NCBI GenBank assembly: GCA_963540965.1
Contig: CAUTSA010000002.1
Coordinates: forward strand, 58,561-122,560
Reading direction: 5' to 3'
DNA: 64,000 bases
From: Nanosyncoccus sp963540965
GTDB taxonomy: Bacteria; Patescibacteriota; Saccharimonadia; Saccharimonadales; Saccharimonadaceae
Position 1 is the first letter of the stretch. Each line of letters opens with the position of its first letter. Of this stretch, positions 16,672 through 26,237 are shown piece by piece. Both the position numbers and the translations under genes were made by a program. The notes under the pieces were generated by a model. The model made no database searches, had not been told where the DNA came from, and saw only the letters and a list, made by a program, of their open reading frames with translations.

Positions 16672-17475
16672 ATGCAAAACGCAGATTATTGGCAAAAACT
16701 TCAACCCATCACCGATAACTCAATCCTTTGGAATATCCCCGAGCAAAAGACCGGCCGCATTGCCATCCTTGGTGGTAATTTACAAAATTGCATGATTGCT
16801 ATTAAAAATACTGAATTCCTAAATTCGCTCCCTATTAAAACCGCTAATTTACTTCTCCCCGATGTTTTGCAGGGCAAGCTACCCACTTTTTCCTCACTTT
16901 ACTTCGCTGAATCCACTGAGTCAGGCTCTTTTGCTCGCTCAAATACCTTAGAAGACTTTACTCTAAACTCTGATCTCGTATTATACTCTGGCGATTTTTC
17001 TAAAAACTCTATCACCGAAATCGCTATTACAGATACCATTAAAAAACTCAACCGGGATCAGCTGGCCGTCCTGTCTCGCGATACGGTCGATCTTATCACC
17101 GCCGATATTCAAGGCATACTTGAACGCCAAAATCTCATCCTGATTGCCAGTCTTGCGCAACTCCAAAAAGTCTTCCGCGCCGCACTTTACCCTAAGATGA
17201 TTCTTCTTTCTATGCCCATCTTTCCGGTGATTGAAATCCTCCACAAATTCACCCTCAGCTACCCATGTACTATTTTCACTTTTCACCAAAATCAAATCAT
17301 TATTGCGCTTTCCGGTATGGTTCACACAATCGCCATCGACAAAACTTCATATACTCCACTTTCACTTTGGTCTGGAACTCTCGCCTGCAAAATTTCCGCT
17401 CTAGCACTCTGGAACCCGCAAAATCTTCTTGAGGCCACAGAGACTGCAGTCTTCTGGGATCACCAACAAAAATAG
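16672..17475 (+). CDS. Hypothetical protein, possibly a divergent ribokinase-like enzyme
   Basis: 267 residues, soluble. An early GRIAILGGN (about 28) and a late LWSGTLACKISALALWNP (about 233-250) resemble in order and spacing the start and the GxGD-region of NAD(P)H-hydrate dehydratase (NnrD/YjeF C-terminal domain). The catalytic GD pair is replaced by SG, and most of the family signature is missing. It is therefore at best a diverged or inactive relative. AAAGGA lies 6-7 nt before the ATG and 11 nt after exoIII, so it is in the same operon. Function should be considered unknown. Confidence 0.6.
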   Translation: MQNADYWQKLQPITDNSILWNIPEQKTGRIAILGGNLQNCMIAIKNTEFLNSLPIKTANLLLPDVLQGKLPTFSSLYFAESTESGSFARSNTLEDFTLNSDLVLYSGDFSKNSITEIAITDTIKKLNRDQLAVLSRDTVDLITADIQGILERQNLILIASLAQLQKVFRAALYPKMILLSMPIFPVIEILHKFTLSYPCTIFTFHQNQIIIALSGMVHTIAIDKTSYTPLSLWSGTLACKISALALWNPQNLLEATETAVFWDHQQK

Positions 17476-17506
17476 TAAGTCCGTGATCGCCAAAAATCAA
17501 CAGTTA

Positions 17507-17515
17507 TGCTAAAAT
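17507..17515 (+). promoter_or_regulatory. Extended -10 promoter (TGC TAAAAT) for ldh
   Basis: TAAAAT 17510-17515 preceded by TGC, 26 nt upstream of the ldh ATG. Unlike the leaderless units this one leaves room for an SD (AAGGG 17531-17535). Confidence 0.6.
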
Positions 17516-17541
17516 AAGCATTAGAATTATAAGGGTCTATT

Positions 17542-18468
17542 ATGGCAAATAAGGTAATGATTATTGGAACAGGAAACGTTGGTGCAAGTATTGGTTTTTC
17601 ACTTGTTTCTCAGCGCACTGCCGTTAATGAATTAGTTCTTGTCGACCTTAATCAAGACGACGCCGAAGGGGAAGCCATGGATTTACGCGACACCCTGGCT
17701 GTTAGTCCCACTTATCTTAAAATCTCTGCCGGTAGCTACGAAAAAGACGCTAGAGATACCGATATTGTTATTTTTACTGCCGGCGCTGCCCAGAAAAAAG
17801 GTGGCGAAACTCGCATGGAGTTACTCGCACGTAATGCTAAAATTCTTCATAATGTCATCGATCAGCTTCTTGCTGCCAATTTCCATGGCATTTTTCTCAT
17901 CGTCACGAATCCTGTCGACGTCATGAGTTACCTCGCCATGCAGTATTCTGGTTTTCCTAGCCACAAAGTGATTGGCTCTGGCACCGTCCTTGATTCTGCT
18001 CGCCTTCGCTATTATCTCGCTGAAAGACTCAAAGTTTCACCAAAATCAGTCCATGCCTATCAAGTTGGTGAGCATGGCGACTCCGAATTTGCCATCTGGT
18101 CCTCTGCCAATGTAGGCGGACAACCTGTTCAAAAAATATTAAAAAAGTCTGACCTTAGTACAATTGAAGAGGAGACAAAAACGGCTGCTTATAAGATTAT
18201 TGAGCGCAAAGGTGCTACCTATTATGGTATCGGCGCCTGTGTTACCAGCATCGTGAATTGTATTTTTAATGACGAGTGTAGAGTCCTACCAGTTTCAACC
18301 TATGACGCCTTTTCCGATACCTACTTTGGCTTCCCAGCGGTTGTCGGCAGAAAGGGAGTTATCCATCGGCTCGACACGGAACTCACCGAAGCCGAATCAC
18401 TAAAACTCCAATCTTCCATCAATGTTATTAAAAAAGCCATCGATACTGTACCGACATTTTTTTCATAG
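17542..18468 (+). CDS. ldh: L-lactate dehydrogenase
   Basis: 308 residues. NAD-binding GTGNVGASIG near residue 8, mobile loop AAQKKGGETRMEL (about 85-97), NPVDVM (about 121) and the active-site GEHGDSE with the catalytic histidine (about 176). The Gln in the loop ahead of GETR favours lactate over malate dehydrogenase, where an Arg is expected. It reduces pyruvate to lactate and regenerates NAD+, complementing the acetate kinase branch at the left end. AAGGG lies 6 nt before the ATG. No allosteric FBP-site claim can be made from the sequence by eye. Confidence 0.9.
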   Translation: MANKVMIIGTGNVGASIGFSLVSQRTAVNELVLVDLNQDDAEGEAMDLRDTLAVSPTYLKISAGSYEKDARDTDIVIFTAGAAQKKGGETRMELLARNAKILHNVIDQLLAANFHGIFLIVTNPVDVMSYLAMQYSGFPSHKVIGSGTVLDSARLRYYLAERLKVSPKSVHAYQVGEHGDSEFAIWSSANVGGQPVQKILKKSDLSTIEEETKTAAYKIIERKGATYYGIGACVTSIVNCIFNDECRVLPVSTYDAFSDTYFGFPAVVGRKGVIHRLDTELTEAESLKLQSSINVIKKAIDTVPTFFS

Positions 18469-18470
18469 TC

Positions 18471-18479
18471 TGTTATACT
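18471..18479 (+). promoter_or_regulatory. Extended -10 promoter (TGT TATACT), leaderless
   Basis: TATACT 18474-18479 preceded by TGT; 6 nt to the ATG at 18486. It overlaps the stretch just after the ldh stop. Confidence 0.65.
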
Positions 18480-18485
18480 TAGGAC

Positions 18486-20420
18486 ATGATTCGGCAAATT
18501 AAAAATATTCTCAAATTCACATTAATTATCAGTCTAGTTTCGCTTATCCTCTTGACTCCCCCAGTTAACGCCAGGCGTCGTCGTAGTGATTTTGATATTA
18601 CCGATAATTTTACATTTAATAGCTTTACCGGCGATTACTATGTGACTCGAGACGATAATAATCTTGCCAAAATGCACGTCGTTGAGACCCTAGTCGCTAA
18701 ATTCCCCGATTATGACCAAAACCACGGGATCAAACGAGTTATTCCTGTTACAAATAACGGTGGCAAAAATATTGTCATCTCAAATCCTTCGAAGTTTCAA
18801 GCCAAGGTCAAACGTAATGGGAACGAAGAACCCTACACCGTCTCCTTCACTGACGGTAATATTGTTCTAAAAATTGGCAATCAGAATACTTATGTCACCG
18901 GCGAACAAACTTACACTATTGAATACGATTTTGAGAACGTCGCCAATAATGTTGAATTAGAAAAATCTGCCGAGGATAAAGCTGATACTATTCATAAATT
19001 CCAGGAAATCTATTGGAATGCTAATGGCAGTGCCTGGAAACAATCCTTCGGCTCCGTCACCGCCAATGTTCATGTCGATAAAAAACTCCTACCTGAACTC
19101 TACGATGTTACTATCTGTTTTAGTGGCGCCTACGGCTCCCGCGATGAGTGCGACAAAACAGTCGAAACCGCCGACGGATTCACCTTTACAAGTAAAAATC
19201 TTTCCCGTGGCGAAGGGCTAACTTTTGGCATTGCTTTTCCAGAAAATACCTTCACTCCAGCTCCTGTTCGCATCAGCTATATTGCCTATTTTGCCTTCGG
19301 TGGCGGATTAATTATCCTTCTTACAACCATCGTCATTCTTGTTCGTCGTTACATTAAAAAAATTGCCCCTAAAAGACGTTTCTATAAGAGTCTCTTCATA
19401 GCCCCGCAGTTTACCCCACTTGAAGGTTATACTATTGCTGAAGCTTCTAGTCTCTATCTAAAGCCTGCCCAGAATCCTAAAGTTGCAGCCGTGCTTGAGC
19501 TTGCTGTTCAGAAGAAAATTGAAATTATTAAACACGAAGACGGCAAAAAGAAACTCTTTAATAAAGAATCCTGGGCGATTCGCATTAAAGATCTCAAAGG
19601 ATTGTCAAAAGAGCAAATTTCACTGCTCAACATCATGAACGGTGGCATCGAACAGCTCACAGAAAATCAAGTTATCGAACTAAAGCCCCACCGCTATAGT
19701 AGTACCCTAACCGCACTCTACAAACAATTTGATACCGAAGTTGAATCTTCACTCAGAGAACGCAAAGACCTAGAACCAGAAACTAAATTCTTCCAAAATC
19801 TTAAATGGCCACTTATTATTAAGCTTGTCGCAGTTGCCGTGGTCACCATTGCAATCATCGTCACCAGTATAATAAATCAGGAATGGTTCATTAATACCTT
19901 TGGCGAATATGGTTCAGTCGCCATTATTGAAAACGAAATCCTACTAAATATTGCTTTTTACTTCGTACCAGCCTTCTTCTTTATTATTACTTGCGGATCC
20001 GCTATTGGTTATCGCTACATGAAGTACACCAACCAGGGTTTAGAGCAAGCCAATTATCTTGCTGGACTTGAAACTTATATCAAAATGGCGGAAGCTGATC
20101 GAATTAAACTTCTTCAAAGCACAAAGGGTGCAGACACCTCGAATCAGGGAATCGTCAAGCTATACGAAAAACTTTTACCCTACGCCATTATCTTTGGCCA
20201 GGAAAAATCTTGGCGCAAATCACTTGAGCATTACTATACATTAGTCGATGAACGTGACCTTGCTATACCACTTTGCTACAGCTTCTCCAGCTCCAGTTTA
20301 CGTAGCCTCAGTAGTAGCTTAAATAGCTCAGTCACTGTACCAGGCAGCGGTTCCGGTTCCGGCTTCTCAGGTGGCTTTTCCGGTGGCGGCGGCGGTGGCG
20401 GTGGCGGGGGCGGCTGGTAA
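18486..20420 (+). CDS. DUF2207-type membrane protein with glycine-rich tail
   Basis: 644 residues. A signal peptide (about 1-29, ending VNA-RR) is followed by an extracytoplasmic DUF2207 domain (about 35-255, with the RVIPV...YTVSF segment). Then come a membrane helix (about 262-285), a cytoplasmic part and two more helices (about 440-462 and 485-508). The C-terminus ends with Ser-rich sequence and a GSGSGSGFSGGFSGG stretch running into eleven glycines and a tryptophan. This tail is typical of DUF2207 proteins, whose role is unknown; envelope function is likely. The stop TAA overlaps the ATG of the next glycosyltransferase by one base. Confidence 0.82.
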   Translation: MIRQIKNILKFTLIISLVSLILLTPPVNARRRRSDFDITDNFTFNSFTGDYYVTRDDNNLAKMHVVETLVAKFPDYDQNHGIKRVIPVTNNGGKNIVISNPSKFQAKVKRNGNEEPYTVSFTDGNIVLKIGNQNTYVTGEQTYTIEYDFENVANNVELEKSAEDKADTIHKFQEIYWNANGSAWKQSFGSVTANVHVDKKLLPELYDVTICFSGAYGSRDECDKTVETADGFTFTSKNLSRGEGLTFGIAFPENTFTPAPVRISYIAYFAFGGGLIILLTTIVILVRRYIKKIAPKRRFYKSLFIAPQFTPLEGYTIAEASSLYLKPAQNPKVAAVLELAVQKKIEIIKHEDGKKKLFNKESWAIRIKDLKGLSKEQISLLNIMNGGIEQLTENQVIELKPHRYSSTLTALYKQFDTEVESSLRERKDLEPETKFFQNLKWPLIIKLVAVAVVTIAIIVTSIINQEWFINTFGEYGSVAIIENEILLNIAFYFVPAFFFIITCGSAIGYRYMKYTNQGLEQANYLAGLETYIKMAEADRIKLLQSTKGADTSNQGIVKLYEKLLPYAIIFGQEKSWRKSLEHYYTLVDERDLAIPLCYSFSSSSLRSLSSSLNSSVTVPGSGSGSGFSGGFSGGGGGGGGGGGW

Positions 20421-21655
20421 TGCGCATTGCCCTCTTTACGGATATTTATCTTGATATCCCGGGCGGCATTCCATCTTCTATTAAGGCACAAAAATCTGCA
20501 CTTCAAAAACTTGGACATCAAGTCACCATCTTTTGCCCCGGAGATCGGATAAAAAATACCGAGCAAGACCTCTGCATTATTCCTACGCATCATTTTTTAC
20601 ACCCCAACCATGCGCCTCTAGCCAAAAGACCTAAGAAGATCCTGCGCTTTATTAAAAAAGAATACCCCGTCTTCTCCGATCATTTCGATCTTATCCATGT
20701 ACACTATGAAGCTAGCTGCAGTATCGCTGGAGTTAAACTTGCTAAAGAATATGGAATAAAACTCATTCAGACCATGCATGGTCGAGAAGATATTGCTATT
20801 AATACCAATCTTCCTACTCCTATAAAATTCCTTGTAGCAAAATTACTGGATACCATGCATGCTATTAGCCTTAGCAGTGTGTCATCTGATTCAGAAAGAT
20901 TACCCCAAAAAGATGCTTTTTTAATCAAGAATTCCGTCTCTCAACACATGTGGCAACTCATGGTACGACAAGCCAACCTTGCAGACTTCGTGGTTTCCCC
21001 CTCTACCCATTTTGCAAAAAATCTTAAACAGTACGGCGTCAAAAAGCCGATTCACGTTATTTCCAACGGTGTCGACGACTCTTATTTGCAAAATTTAAGT
21101 TTCTCTGTTCGCCTCTTTAAACCAAACGAACCTCTGCGCATCATTTGGAACTCCCGGCTCTCTAAGGAAAAACGCATCCTACCTTTCCTTCAATCTGTCG
21201 CAAACTCAAAACATAAGGATAGAATCGCTTTAACCATCATTGGTGATGGCAATCAAGCACAAGAAGCTAAAATTTTCGCAAAATCACATCTGCAATCTAG
21301 CCAAATTAGATTTTTAGGAACTATCCCACATGAACAAATTTTTAACTTCATGCAAGATCAGCATATTTCAGTGATTAATTCATACGGTTTTGATACGCAA
21401 GGTATGACTATCTTGGAGGCAGTTGCCTGTGGTCTACCCGTCCTTTATGCGGATCCGGCCATGGATGAAGTCGTTCCAAACCATGGTGGGCTTCGCTCTT
21501 CAAATGATTCAATTGCCGCTATGACAAATTCAATCGATCAGCTCTTCGCACAACCCGCATTAATTGCAGAAATGAGTAAAAATATCATTAAAGCTAAAAC
21601 TTCCGTCCTTCAATCCACACAAATCAATAAACTATTAGAGCTCTACTTAAGATAG
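20420..21655 (+). CDS. GT4-type glycosyltransferase
   Basis: 411 residues, GT-B fold. N-terminal MRIALFTDIYLDIPGGIPSS, central ISNGVDDSYL (about 213) and RIIWNSRLSKEKR (about 236-248). The donor-domain motif DTQGMTILEAVACGLPVLYAD is at about 324-344. It is related in type to the protein at 14047 but not a close copy. An UDP- or GDP-sugar donor is expected; acceptor unknown. Its start codon shares a base with the stop of the DUF2207 gene, so the pair is co-translated and probably acts on one envelope structure. A terminator overlaps its stop codon. Confidence 0.82.
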   Translation: MRIALFTDIYLDIPGGIPSSIKAQKSALQKLGHQVTIFCPGDRIKNTEQDLCIIPTHHFLHPNHAPLAKRPKKILRFIKKEYPVFSDHFDLIHVHYEASCSIAGVKLAKEYGIKLIQTMHGREDIAINTNLPTPIKFLVAKLLDTMHAISLSSVSSDSERLPQKDAFLIKNSVSQHMWQLMVRQANLADFVVSPSTHFAKNLKQYGVKKPIHVISNGVDDSYLQNLSFSVRLFKPNEPLRIIWNSRLSKEKRILPFLQSVANSKHKDRIALTIIGDGNQAQEAKIFAKSHLQSSQIRFLGTIPHEQIFNFMQDQHISVINSYGFDTQGMTILEAVACGLPVLYADPAMDEVVPNHGGLRSSNDSIAAMTNSIDQLFAQPALIAEMSKNIIKAKTSVLQSTQINKLLELYLR

Positions 21656-21666
21656 AGCTCTTTTTT
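21637..21666 (+). terminator. Intrinsic terminator overlapping the stop codon
   Basis: AGAGCTCT occurs at 21637-21644 and 21654-21661; being self-complementary, the copies pair as an 8-bp stem with a 9-nt loop, followed by a T-run. The stop codon of the glycosyltransferase lies in it. Confidence 0.8.
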
Positions 21667-21669
21667 AAG

Positions 21670-24135
21670 TTAATGTTTCCTGAAGATTTTCTTCTCGATA
21701 ATTTTCTCTTGTATAAAACCTATAAAGAACTTAAAGTAAAGCACAGCCAATAGTTTCTCAAAGAAAACCATAGTCGGTAAGACCAAACAAGCCGTAATTG
21801 CAAAGATAGTCCAACCAATGTAAGAAATATTAAATGTTACACCGAATAAATCTTGCAAAAAGATCATGCAGAAAATCATACCAAACCCACAGCCCCCTAC
21901 AATCAACTTCTTCCAAATATTATCAAATGGACGACAGATTCTATATAAGTAAACTAGACCTACAACCTCCCAGGCTAAAACACAAAGCATCCCGAGCTCC
22001 GCTCGCTCGATATGTAATGCGCGAGCCACAAATACTAAGGTCCAGACCACCACAACATTCGTCATTGCTGCTGGTGTAGCTTTCGACAATACGTTCAGAA
22101 TAAAGTTACCCTTAATTAAATTCTGATTAGGAATCTGCGCCAAGAAGAAACTTGGTATACCAATTGTAAACATCGTCACAAGGGAAACCTGCGTCGGGAG
22201 CAAAGGATAGATCATACCAAAGCTAATCGACAAAATCGCTGCAATGAATGAAAAGATATTCTTCACAAGAAACAGGGAACCAGATCGCTCAAGGTTATTT
22301 ACTACCTGTCGCCCCTCTTTAACAATTGCTGGCATTCTTGCAAAATCAGACTCTAGTAGGACTAGTTGCGAGGCCTGGACTGCCGCCTGCGAACCAGAAG
22401 CCATTGCCACAGAGCAATCCGCTTCTTTTAGAGCTAGCACATCATTCACGCCGTCCCCCGTCATTGCCACTGTACGGCCAGCCGCCTTCAGAATCTTTAC
22501 CATTTTTAGCTTCTCCTCCGGCTTCACGCGGCCAAACACTGTATATTTTAAAACTGCCGCCTTGAACTCTTTGGCGTCTTTAACGGTAGAAATATCTATA
22601 TAGTCTTCCGCTCCTTCTACTCCAGCCATTTTTGCCACTTCCGACACCGTTCTTGCATTATCACCAGAAATCACCTTAATTTTTACACCCTGCTCTTTAA
22701 AATACGCAAAAGTTGCTGGTGCGGTTTTTCTAATTTCATTAGATAACACAATCACGAGTAGCGGTCTAACTTTTTCCGTCAAAGCCATCTCTGTCTTCTC
22801 TTTTTTCCCAGACAGTTTCCCTTGATACTCACCAAATACCAAGGCACGATAACCTTTTTCCGTAAATTGATTAAAGGTTTTTGCATATTTCTTAAAATCA
22901 TCCCCTAATACAAACTCAGGCGCCCCCACTACTAATGTTTTCTTTTTAAAACAAATACCACTATATTTATACTTTGAAGAGAATCCTAATACTTTTATCA
23001 CCTCACCAGTAAGATCAGATAATGCGCTATGTTCCTCGACTGGCTCTTCTGATTTTTCAAAATATCGTTTCAAAGCTCGCATCGTCTCATTGTCTCCAGA
23101 CTGCTCTGCCACTACTTTTTTTAGAAGCTTCTCAAATTGATCAGGTAAAATATCTCCGTCATCTTCGCCTACAATTCGCTGAATCTGCTCAACATTCATC
23201 CGATCGCTCGTAATTGTGCCAGTTTTATCAACACATAAAACATCTACCCTCGCCAAGGTCTCAATACACTTCATATCGTGCACCAAAACTTTTTTCTGAG
23301 CCAAACGCACCGCAGAAAGTACCAGTGTTACCGAAGCAAGCAGAAACAGCCCTTCCGGAATCATCCCCATAATTGCCGCCACCATTGCCTGAATACTCAC
23401 CTTTGCTGTTGCACTATGCAAAAAGTACTGCTGTCCAAACATAATAATACCAATTGGGATGATCGCAATACCTGCCAACTTCACAAAGCTATTTAACGAC
23501 CTTAAGATCTCTGATTGCTCGCCCACACGAATCGCTTTCGCCTTCATGGTTAATTTTGCCGCATATGATTCAGCTCCCACTTTCGTTACCTTGGCGTAGC
23601 ATTTACCATAAACCACAAAACTACCAGAGAATAATTCATCTCCAGTCTTTTTTACAATATCGTCTGATTCTCCAGTTAATAGCGACTCATTCACCGCCAC
23701 CTCACCATCAATCACCACCGCGTCAGCCGGTATTTGGTAGCCCGCGGTCAACACCATCACATCATCCATCACCAGATTATGTGTCTTTATCATTTTCTCT
23801 TCGCCATCTCGCATCACTCCTATTTCTGGCGCGCTCAAAACGGTCAATTTATCCAAGATCTGTTTTGCTCTTAATTCCTGTAAAATACCGATCAGGGAAT
23901 TAATAAAAATGAGAGGCAAAAAACTTAAATCCCGAAATGAACGTACAGAAATTAGTAATGCCGCAAGCAACAAGAAGACAAAATTAAAATACGTAAAAAC
24001 ATTGGAAGCGATAATTTCTCCGACTGTTTTCGAGGGAGCCTCCACTGCCTTATTTGTTAGCCCGGCCGTCTTCCTTGCTTCTACTTCCTCTTGACTAAGC
24101 CCTACTATAATCTGTTCTTTTTTCATTTCTTCCAT
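21670..24135 (-). CDS. P-type cation-transporting ATPase
   Basis: 821 residues. TGES actuator motif about 154, DKTGT phosphorylation motif with Asp about 303, PEGL in the ion-binding helix about 260, and GDGVND hinge about 575; about ten membrane helices. The PEGL motif and overall size place it among P2/CtpE-like cation pumps (Ca2+ or Mg2+ candidates), not with heavy-metal P1B pumps, since no CPC motif or N-terminal metal-binding domain is seen. Ion specificity is not certain. It starts 2 nt after a small membrane protein gene on the same strand, which may be a partner. It converges with the upstream-strand glycosyltransferase. Confidence 0.88.
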   Translation of the reverse strand: MEEMKKEQIIVGLSQEEVEARKTAGLTNKAVEAPSKTVGEIIASNVFTYFNFVFLLLAALLISVRSFRDLSFLPLIFINSLIGILQELRAKQILDKLTVLSAPEIGVMRDGEEKMIKTHNLVMDDVMVLTAGYQIPADAVVIDGEVAVNESLLTGESDDIVKKTGDELFSGSFVVYGKCYAKVTKVGAESYAAKLTMKAKAIRVGEQSEILRSLNSFVKLAGIAIIPIGIIMFGQQYFLHSATAKVSIQAMVAAIMGMIPEGLFLLASVTLVLSAVRLAQKKVLVHDMKCIETLARVDVLCVDKTGTITSDRMNVEQIQRIVGEDDGDILPDQFEKLLKKVVAEQSGDNETMRALKRYFEKSEEPVEEHSALSDLTGEVIKVLGFSSKYKYSGICFKKKTLVVGAPEFVLGDDFKKYAKTFNQFTEKGYRALVFGEYQGKLSGKKEKTEMALTEKVRPLLVIVLSNEIRKTAPATFAYFKEQGVKIKVISGDNARTVSEVAKMAGVEGAEDYIDISTVKDAKEFKAAVLKYTVFGRVKPEEKLKMVKILKAAGRTVAMTGDGVNDVLALKEADCSVAMASGSQAAVQASQLVLLESDFARMPAIVKEGRQVVNNLERSGSLFLVKNIFSFIAAILSISFGMIYPLLPTQVSLVTMFTIGIPSFFLAQIPNQNLIKGNFILNVLSKATPAAMTNVVVVWTLVFVARALHIERAELGMLCVLAWEVVGLVYLYRICRPFDNIWKKLIVGGCGFGMIFCMIFLQDLFGVTFNISYIGWTIFAITACLVLPTMVFFEKLLAVLYFKFFIGFIQEKIIEKKIFRKH

Positions 24136-24137
24136 AA

Positions 24138-24581
24138 TTATTTTTTCTTCTGCTCGATTGAGAATAATACTCCTGATATTACTAATGACACAACTATTAC
24201 TAAAATCCCTCCGATAAATAATGGCGCAGACCTCCCCATGGTCTCATTTTTCACTCCGTCATATTCATGGTTATTAATTTTTAATAATCTTTCCTCTAAA
24301 TCTGCCCGGAGCACCTCTTTTTCTTGTATTTGCCTGGATTTTAGTCCATATTCAGCCGATTCTCCATGTTTTTCATACTCGTCCAGCATTTCTTTTCTTA
24401 AAATATCTATTTCTTGATAGCTAGTTTTTATCTCCGCCTGTATTTTTTCGGCTGTTGGTAAATTTAGTTTCGAATATTCTGAATTCATATTCTGGTAAAC
24501 GCCAAAAGCAATCAAAATTACCCCTAGCAGCACGCCACAAATCACAATTACACTACGGTTAATCTGTTTTCTATTTTCCAT
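24138..24581 (-). CDS. Two-helix membrane protein with central coiled coil
   Basis: 147 residues. Membrane helices lie near residues 10-30 and 118-140, and between them is a Glu/Lys-rich coiled-coil segment. The start is placed at ATG 24581 because GGAGGTGG (24594-24587) is spaced 5 nt from it; a TTG further out would put the SD inside the gene. Just 2 nt separate it from the P-type ATPase start, so the two are one operon and it may be an accessory subunit. No family recognised. Confidence 0.7.
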   Translation of the reverse strand: MENRKQINRSVIVICGVLLGVILIAFGVYQNMNSEYSKLNLPTAEKIQAEIKTSYQEIDILRKEMLDEYEKHGESAEYGLKSRQIQEKEVLRADLEERLLKINNHEYDGVKNETMGRSAPLFIGGILVIVVSLVISGVLFSIEQKKK

Positions 24582-24655
24582 TTCTACCACCTCCAAAAAA
24601 CTAATACCATTATAACAAATAAATCCCTATAAAAAAATCGACCATTAGGTCGTTT

Positions 24656-24742
24656 TGGTGGGCGAAGTGGGAATCGAACCCACACTCCATTGCTGGAACT
24701 AGATTTTGAGTCTGGCGCGTCTACCAATTCCGCCATTCGCCC
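24656..24742 (-). tRNA. tRNA-Leu (anticodon CAA)
   Basis: 87 nt including an encoded CCA. Acceptor stem GGGCGAA/TTCGCCC is perfect, the long variable arm and the GGTTCGATTCC T-loop are those of a class II leucine tRNA, and the anticodon loop reads CTCAAAA. The anticodon stem CCAGA/TCTAG contains a C-A mismatch at its second pair. It is transcribed away from the sortase gene; a TAAAAT box lies 8 nt before its 5' end. Confidence 0.95.
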
Positions 24743-24808
24743 TCTGTCTTATTTTACCATAAAACCCCACTTTCTTTATAATAGTTTTTTCTAGACATAG
24801 CTTTTCAA

Positions 24809-24817
24809 TGTTATAAT
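24809..24817 (+). promoter_or_regulatory. Extended -10 promoter (TGT TATAAT), leaderless sortase
   Basis: TATAAT 24812-24817 preceded by TGT; 6 nt to the ATG at 24824. Confidence 0.75.
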
Positions 24818-24823
24818 TAATAT

Positions 24824-26143
24824 ATGAATCCAAAAGATGGTGGGCTATCTTCTAGCGATCGACAACGACAGACCGTTACTGAACTCGCTCGCAATAAAGT
24901 TCTGGCTGCTTATTCTAGTAACAGCCCTGTTTCTGCTTCTCAAAATTCCCCAGCTCAAAATTCGCCACTAAATAAATTACAGCAAACCAGTCGTTCTTTC
25001 GCCGCCCTCTCTTTTCTTCATAATAACCAACACAAAGTAGAGCATCGCATTCTTGGCGAGCAAACTCTTCGCAGTAATCTGATTCAAAAATACAATACCG
25101 AAAATCGCAGCTCACTCAAACAGACCCCTATTAACCTCAATAACCAAACCAATAACTGGCAAAAATATCATTCTGATTGGCAAAATTATTATCAAAAATA
25201 CTACAGCGAATATTATGCCAAGGCTGCTCAAAAATATATCGAAACCGAAAAGAATAAATTCTCTAGCGCAGCAACCGCCGAGCAAAATCAACTTTCTCAA
25301 GACAATATTACCGGAGATAACTTAGAGTCCAAACAGGTTGAGACTAGTTTGCGCGAAAAAATTCGTCAAAAGGCCAACTCCAGCTTTAAGCTGACAAAAC
25401 GACATAAGCAACTCGTCCCACTTTTTGCCGGGATCTTTTCCGTCCTCTTCATCTTATTCTTACAGTATAACCGTTTAATCTTTGCACCAATTATGGCCTA
25501 TATTGCACCAGGGAACACTAAAGATACTGGCATTACCGCCATCGATCCTACCGTTTCCGAAGCCCCAACTGCCGACCCTCGTCTGATTATTCCCAAGCTC
25601 AATGTCGACGTTCCGGTTCTTTACAATCTTGCCACCGACACGGCCACTATTAACGACGCAATGAATCATGGCGTTGCTCAATTCAAAATTCCTGGCGCCG
25701 ATGCGATGCCAGGACAAATCGGTAATCTCGTAATTTCAGGCCACTCTGCTGGCGACATTTACAGTAACAACCAGTATAAATTCATTTTTTCTGGCCTTGA
25801 ACGACTTGTTGATGGCGATCTAATCTACATCAACTACAACTCAGTTCGCTATACTTACAAAGTTTTTAAGCGTGAAACCGTTGAACCAACCAATGTTGCT
25901 GCACTTATTTACCCGACAGATAAGCCATTACTCACCCTTATCACTTGTACCCCGCTCGGTACCGATCGCTATCGCTTACTAGTTACTGCTGAGCAGATCA
26001 ATCCAACTTACGATAAAACCCAAGCTCCAGCTGTTGCTGAAACTAAACCTGAGACCACAGAAAACACTAGCTCCGTTCTACCAGCCAACGAGCGCTCTTT
26101 CTTCGATCGAGTCTGGCGCTGGCTAACTGGACAATCAAATTAG
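24824..26143 (+). CDS. Sortase family transpeptidase
   Basis: 439 residues. About 195 cytoplasmic residues rich in Gln, Asn, Ser and Lys come first. One membrane helix (about 197-217) follows, then the sortase beta-barrel (about 245-392). The catalytic His307 (SGHSAGD), Cys375 (LITCTPLG) and Arg384 (RYRLLV) are present. It should cleave LPxTG-like signals and attach proteins to peptidoglycan; the protein at 62133 with LPRTG is a ready substrate. The unusually long N-terminal cytoplasmic part resembles in composition that of the protein at 27851. Leaderless-type promoter. It ends at a bidirectional terminator. Confidence 0.9.
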   Translation: MNPKDGGLSSSDRQRQTVTELARNKVLAAYSSNSPVSASQNSPAQNSPLNKLQQTSRSFAALSFLHNNQHKVEHRILGEQTLRSNLIQKYNTENRSSLKQTPINLNNQTNNWQKYHSDWQNYYQKYYSEYYAKAAQKYIETEKNKFSSAATAEQNQLSQDNITGDNLESKQVETSLREKIRQKANSSFKLTKRHKQLVPLFAGIFSVLFILFLQYNRLIFAPIMAYIAPGNTKDTGITAIDPTVSEAPTADPRLIIPKLNVDVPVLYNLATDTATINDAMNHGVAQFKIPGADAMPGQIGNLVISGHSAGDIYSNNQYKFIFSGLERLVDGDLIYINYNSVRYTYKVFKRETVEPTNVAALIYPTDKPLLTLITCTPLGTDRYRLLVTAEQINPTYDKTQAPAVAETKPETTENTSSVLPANERSFFDRVWRWLTGQSN

Positions 26144-26196
26144 ATAATATCTAATCGGACAATTAATTAGATAAATTAAGACTTTCTAGCTATATA

Positions 26197-26227
26197 AAAA
26201 ATAGTCCCTCAAAAGGGGACTATTTTT
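26197..26227. terminator. Bidirectional intrinsic terminator
   Basis: AAAAATAGTCCC / GGGACTATTTTT, 12-bp stem with a 7-nt loop, between the convergent sortase gene and the PEGA gene. Confidence 0.85.
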
Positions 26228-26237
26228 ACATTTAATT

